A stretch of 6,900 nt of DNA from RGIG8775 sp045660295. Lineage in GTDB: Bacteria; Bacillota; Clostridia; Oscillospirales; CAG-272. Position 1 is the first letter of the stretch; each line of letters opens with the position of its first letter. The stretch spans positions 1 to 6,900 of the forward strand of contig JAZRDN010000051.1 in the NCBI GenBank assembly GCA_045660295.1, in the 5' to 3' direction. The position numbers and the translations under genes were made by a program. This document shows, piece by piece, positions 5,865 through 6,900 of this stretch. Under the pieces are notes generated by a model that worked only from the letters and a program-made list of their open reading frames with translations, was not told the origin of the DNA and searched no databases.

Positions 5865-6769
5865 ACACAAAGATAAATCTTTGCGGTATCGAGATAGATA
5901 ACCCCATAATCCCCGCCAGCGGTACGTTCGGATACGGCAAGGAGTTTGCCGAGCTTTACGATATCAATATTCTTGGCAGCTTCTCCTTTAAGGGAACTAC
6001 CAAAGACCCCCGCTTCGGCAACGCTACACCAAGAATTGCCGAGACTGAGGGCGGAATGTTAAACTCGGTGGGGCTTCAGAATCCAGGCGTTGAAAAGGTC
6101 ATCTCCGAGGAGCTTCCCGCGCTTAAGAAATTCTTCCACAAGCCCGTAATGGCAAACGTCAGCGGCTTTGCGGTGGAGGACTACGCCTATACCTGCGAAA
6201 GGCTTGACGGCGAGGAGCAGGTGGGCTGGATAGAGGTCAATATCTCCTGTCCCAACGTCCACGGAGGCGGAATGAGCTTCGGCACTAACGCAAAGAACGC
6301 CGCCGAGGTAACAAAGGCGGTCAAAAGGGTGACAACAAAGCCCATAATCATCAAGCTCACCCCCAACGTGACCGATATTACCGAGATAGCAAGGGCTGTG
6401 GAGGCGGAGGGCGCTGACGGCGTTTCGCTTATCAACACCCTTTCGGGCATGAGAATAAATATGGCAAAGAGAAAGCCCCTTTTGGCTAACGTAACGGGCG
6501 GTCTCTCGGGTCCCTGTACCTTCCCCGTGGCGCTTCGCTGCGTGTGGCAGGTGTACGACGCGGTTAAGATTCCGATTGTCGGAATGGGCGGCGTGTCAAC
6601 GGCTGAGGACGTTATAGAATTTATGCTTGCGGGCGCTTGTGCGGTAGAAGTAGGTGCGGCGAACCTCGTCAACCCCTACGCCTGCCGCGATATCATCGCC
6701 GACCTTCCCCGCGTGATGGAGAAGTACGGCATTGAAAATCTCTCCGATATCATCGGAGCCGTGAAATAA
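5858..6769 (+). CDS. pyrD: Dihydroorotate dehydrogenase B, catalytic subunit (class 1B)
   Basis: FMN enzyme oxidising dihydroorotate to orotate in the cytoplasm, fourth step of UMP synthesis, working with PyrK. The 303-residue length is typical of class 1B. The alpha/beta barrel motifs are complete: ASGTFGYG (20-27), the FMN-contacting FKGTT (44-48, Lys45), MLNSVGLQNPG (67-77), MANVSG (98-103), the active-site segment VNISCPN (127-133) with catalytic Cys131 (class 2 enzymes use Ser), IKLTPN (165-170, Lys166), SLINT (190-194) and the phosphate-binding GMGGVSTAED (242-251). The adjacent pyrK, overlapping by 7 nt, confirms the NAD-linked 1B type rather than the fumarate-dependent 1A type. pyrF follows 16 nt after its stop. 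Confidence 0.97.
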   Translation: MVNTKINLCGIEIDNPIIPASGTFGYGKEFAELYDINILGSFSFKGTTKDPRFGNATPRIAETEGGMLNSVGLQNPGVEKVISEELPALKKFFHKPVMANVSGFAVEDYAYTCERLDGEEQVGWIEVNISCPNVHGGGMSFGTNAKNAAEVTKAVKRVTTKPIIIKLTPNVTDITEIARAVEAEGADGVSLINTLSGMRINMAKRKPLLANVTGGLSGPCTFPVALRCVWQVYDAVKIPIVGMGGVSTAEDVIEFMLAGACAVEVGAANLVNPYACRDIIADLPRVMEKYGIENLSDIIGAVK

Positions 6770-6785
6770 TGATAGGAGAAAGAAA

Positions 6786-6900
6786 ATGGGAAAAGACGTA
6801 ATCATTGCCTGCGACTTTGACAGCGCAGAGAAGACATTTGCATTTCTTGATAAATTCGAGGGCAAAAAGCCCTTTGTGAAGATCGGTATGGAGCTCTACT
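6786..6900 (+). CDS. pyrF: Orotidine 5'-phosphate decarboxylase, N-terminal fragment (runs off the right edge)
   Basis: Only the first 38 codons are in the window. They read MGKDVIIACDFDSAEKTFAF and then FVKIGMELY, the conserved beginning of the OMP decarboxylase barrel. Asp10 (in IACDF) and Lys32 (in FVKIGMEL) correspond to the conserved substrate-binding Asp and Lys of bacterial PyrF. The enzyme converts OMP to UMP, the last step of the pathway. AGGAG (6774-6778) lies 7 nt before the ATG, and the gene follows pyrD by 16 nt in the same operon. An upstream ATG at 6769 is out of frame. The catalytic Lys and Asp in the DxKxxD motif lie beyond the window, so completeness cannot be judged. The longer PyrF family with a C-terminal extension cannot be excluded. 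Confidence 0.9.
   Translation, partial: MGKDVIIACDFDSAEKTFAFLDKFEGKKPFVKIGMELY

Overview
This window holds a de novo pyrimidine (UMP) biosynthesis gene cluster on the + strand: pyrC, carB, pyrK, pyrD (class 1B) and the start of pyrF. A 670-bp gene-free divergent region separates it from the 5' end of a lipoprotein gene on the - strand. The PyrK/PyrDB pair, strong AGGAGG-type ribosome binding sites, gene order and AT-rich spacers point to a Firmicute. The style of codon use and the GC-rich palindromic repeat suggest a gut clostridial lineage of the Ruminococcus/Oscillospiraceae type; this is inference, not a database match.

Layout, left to right. Positions 1-83 (-) encode the first 27 residues of a secreted lipoprotein. 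Upstream of it (100-277, -) is a leader of about 180 nt that folds into a long basal stem, an inner stem-loop, an antiterminator-like hairpin and an overlapping intrinsic terminator just before the ribosome binding site. A perfect consensus promoter (284-312, -) starts the transcript at the foot of the basal stem. This looks like a riboswitch or other attenuation leader, and I could not assign it to a known class. Positions 333-511 hold a MITE-like inverted repeat whose two arms carry hairpins of different sequence but equal shape. A strong hairpin lies at 632-667. A good + strand promoter at 692-720 drives the pyr genes with a leader of only about 28 nt.

The pyr genes are tightly packed: 24 nt between pyrC and carB, 1 nt between carB and pyrK, a 7-nt overlap of pyrK and pyrD, and 16 nt between pyrD and pyrF. 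CarB makes carbamoyl phosphate, PyrC cyclises carbamoyl aspartate to dihydroorotate, PyrDB with PyrK oxidises dihydroorotate to orotate and passes electrons to NAD+, and PyrF decarboxylates OMP to UMP. The carbamoyl-phosphate synthase small subunit (carA), pyrB, pyrE and pyrR are not in the window. carA is notably absent from its usual place directly before carB. No PyrR-type attenuator fits in the short pyrC leader, so control must act elsewhere or at transcription initiation.

The pyr genes themselves look ordinary. The unusual part is the divergent region, above all the structured leader RNA of the lipoprotein gene.
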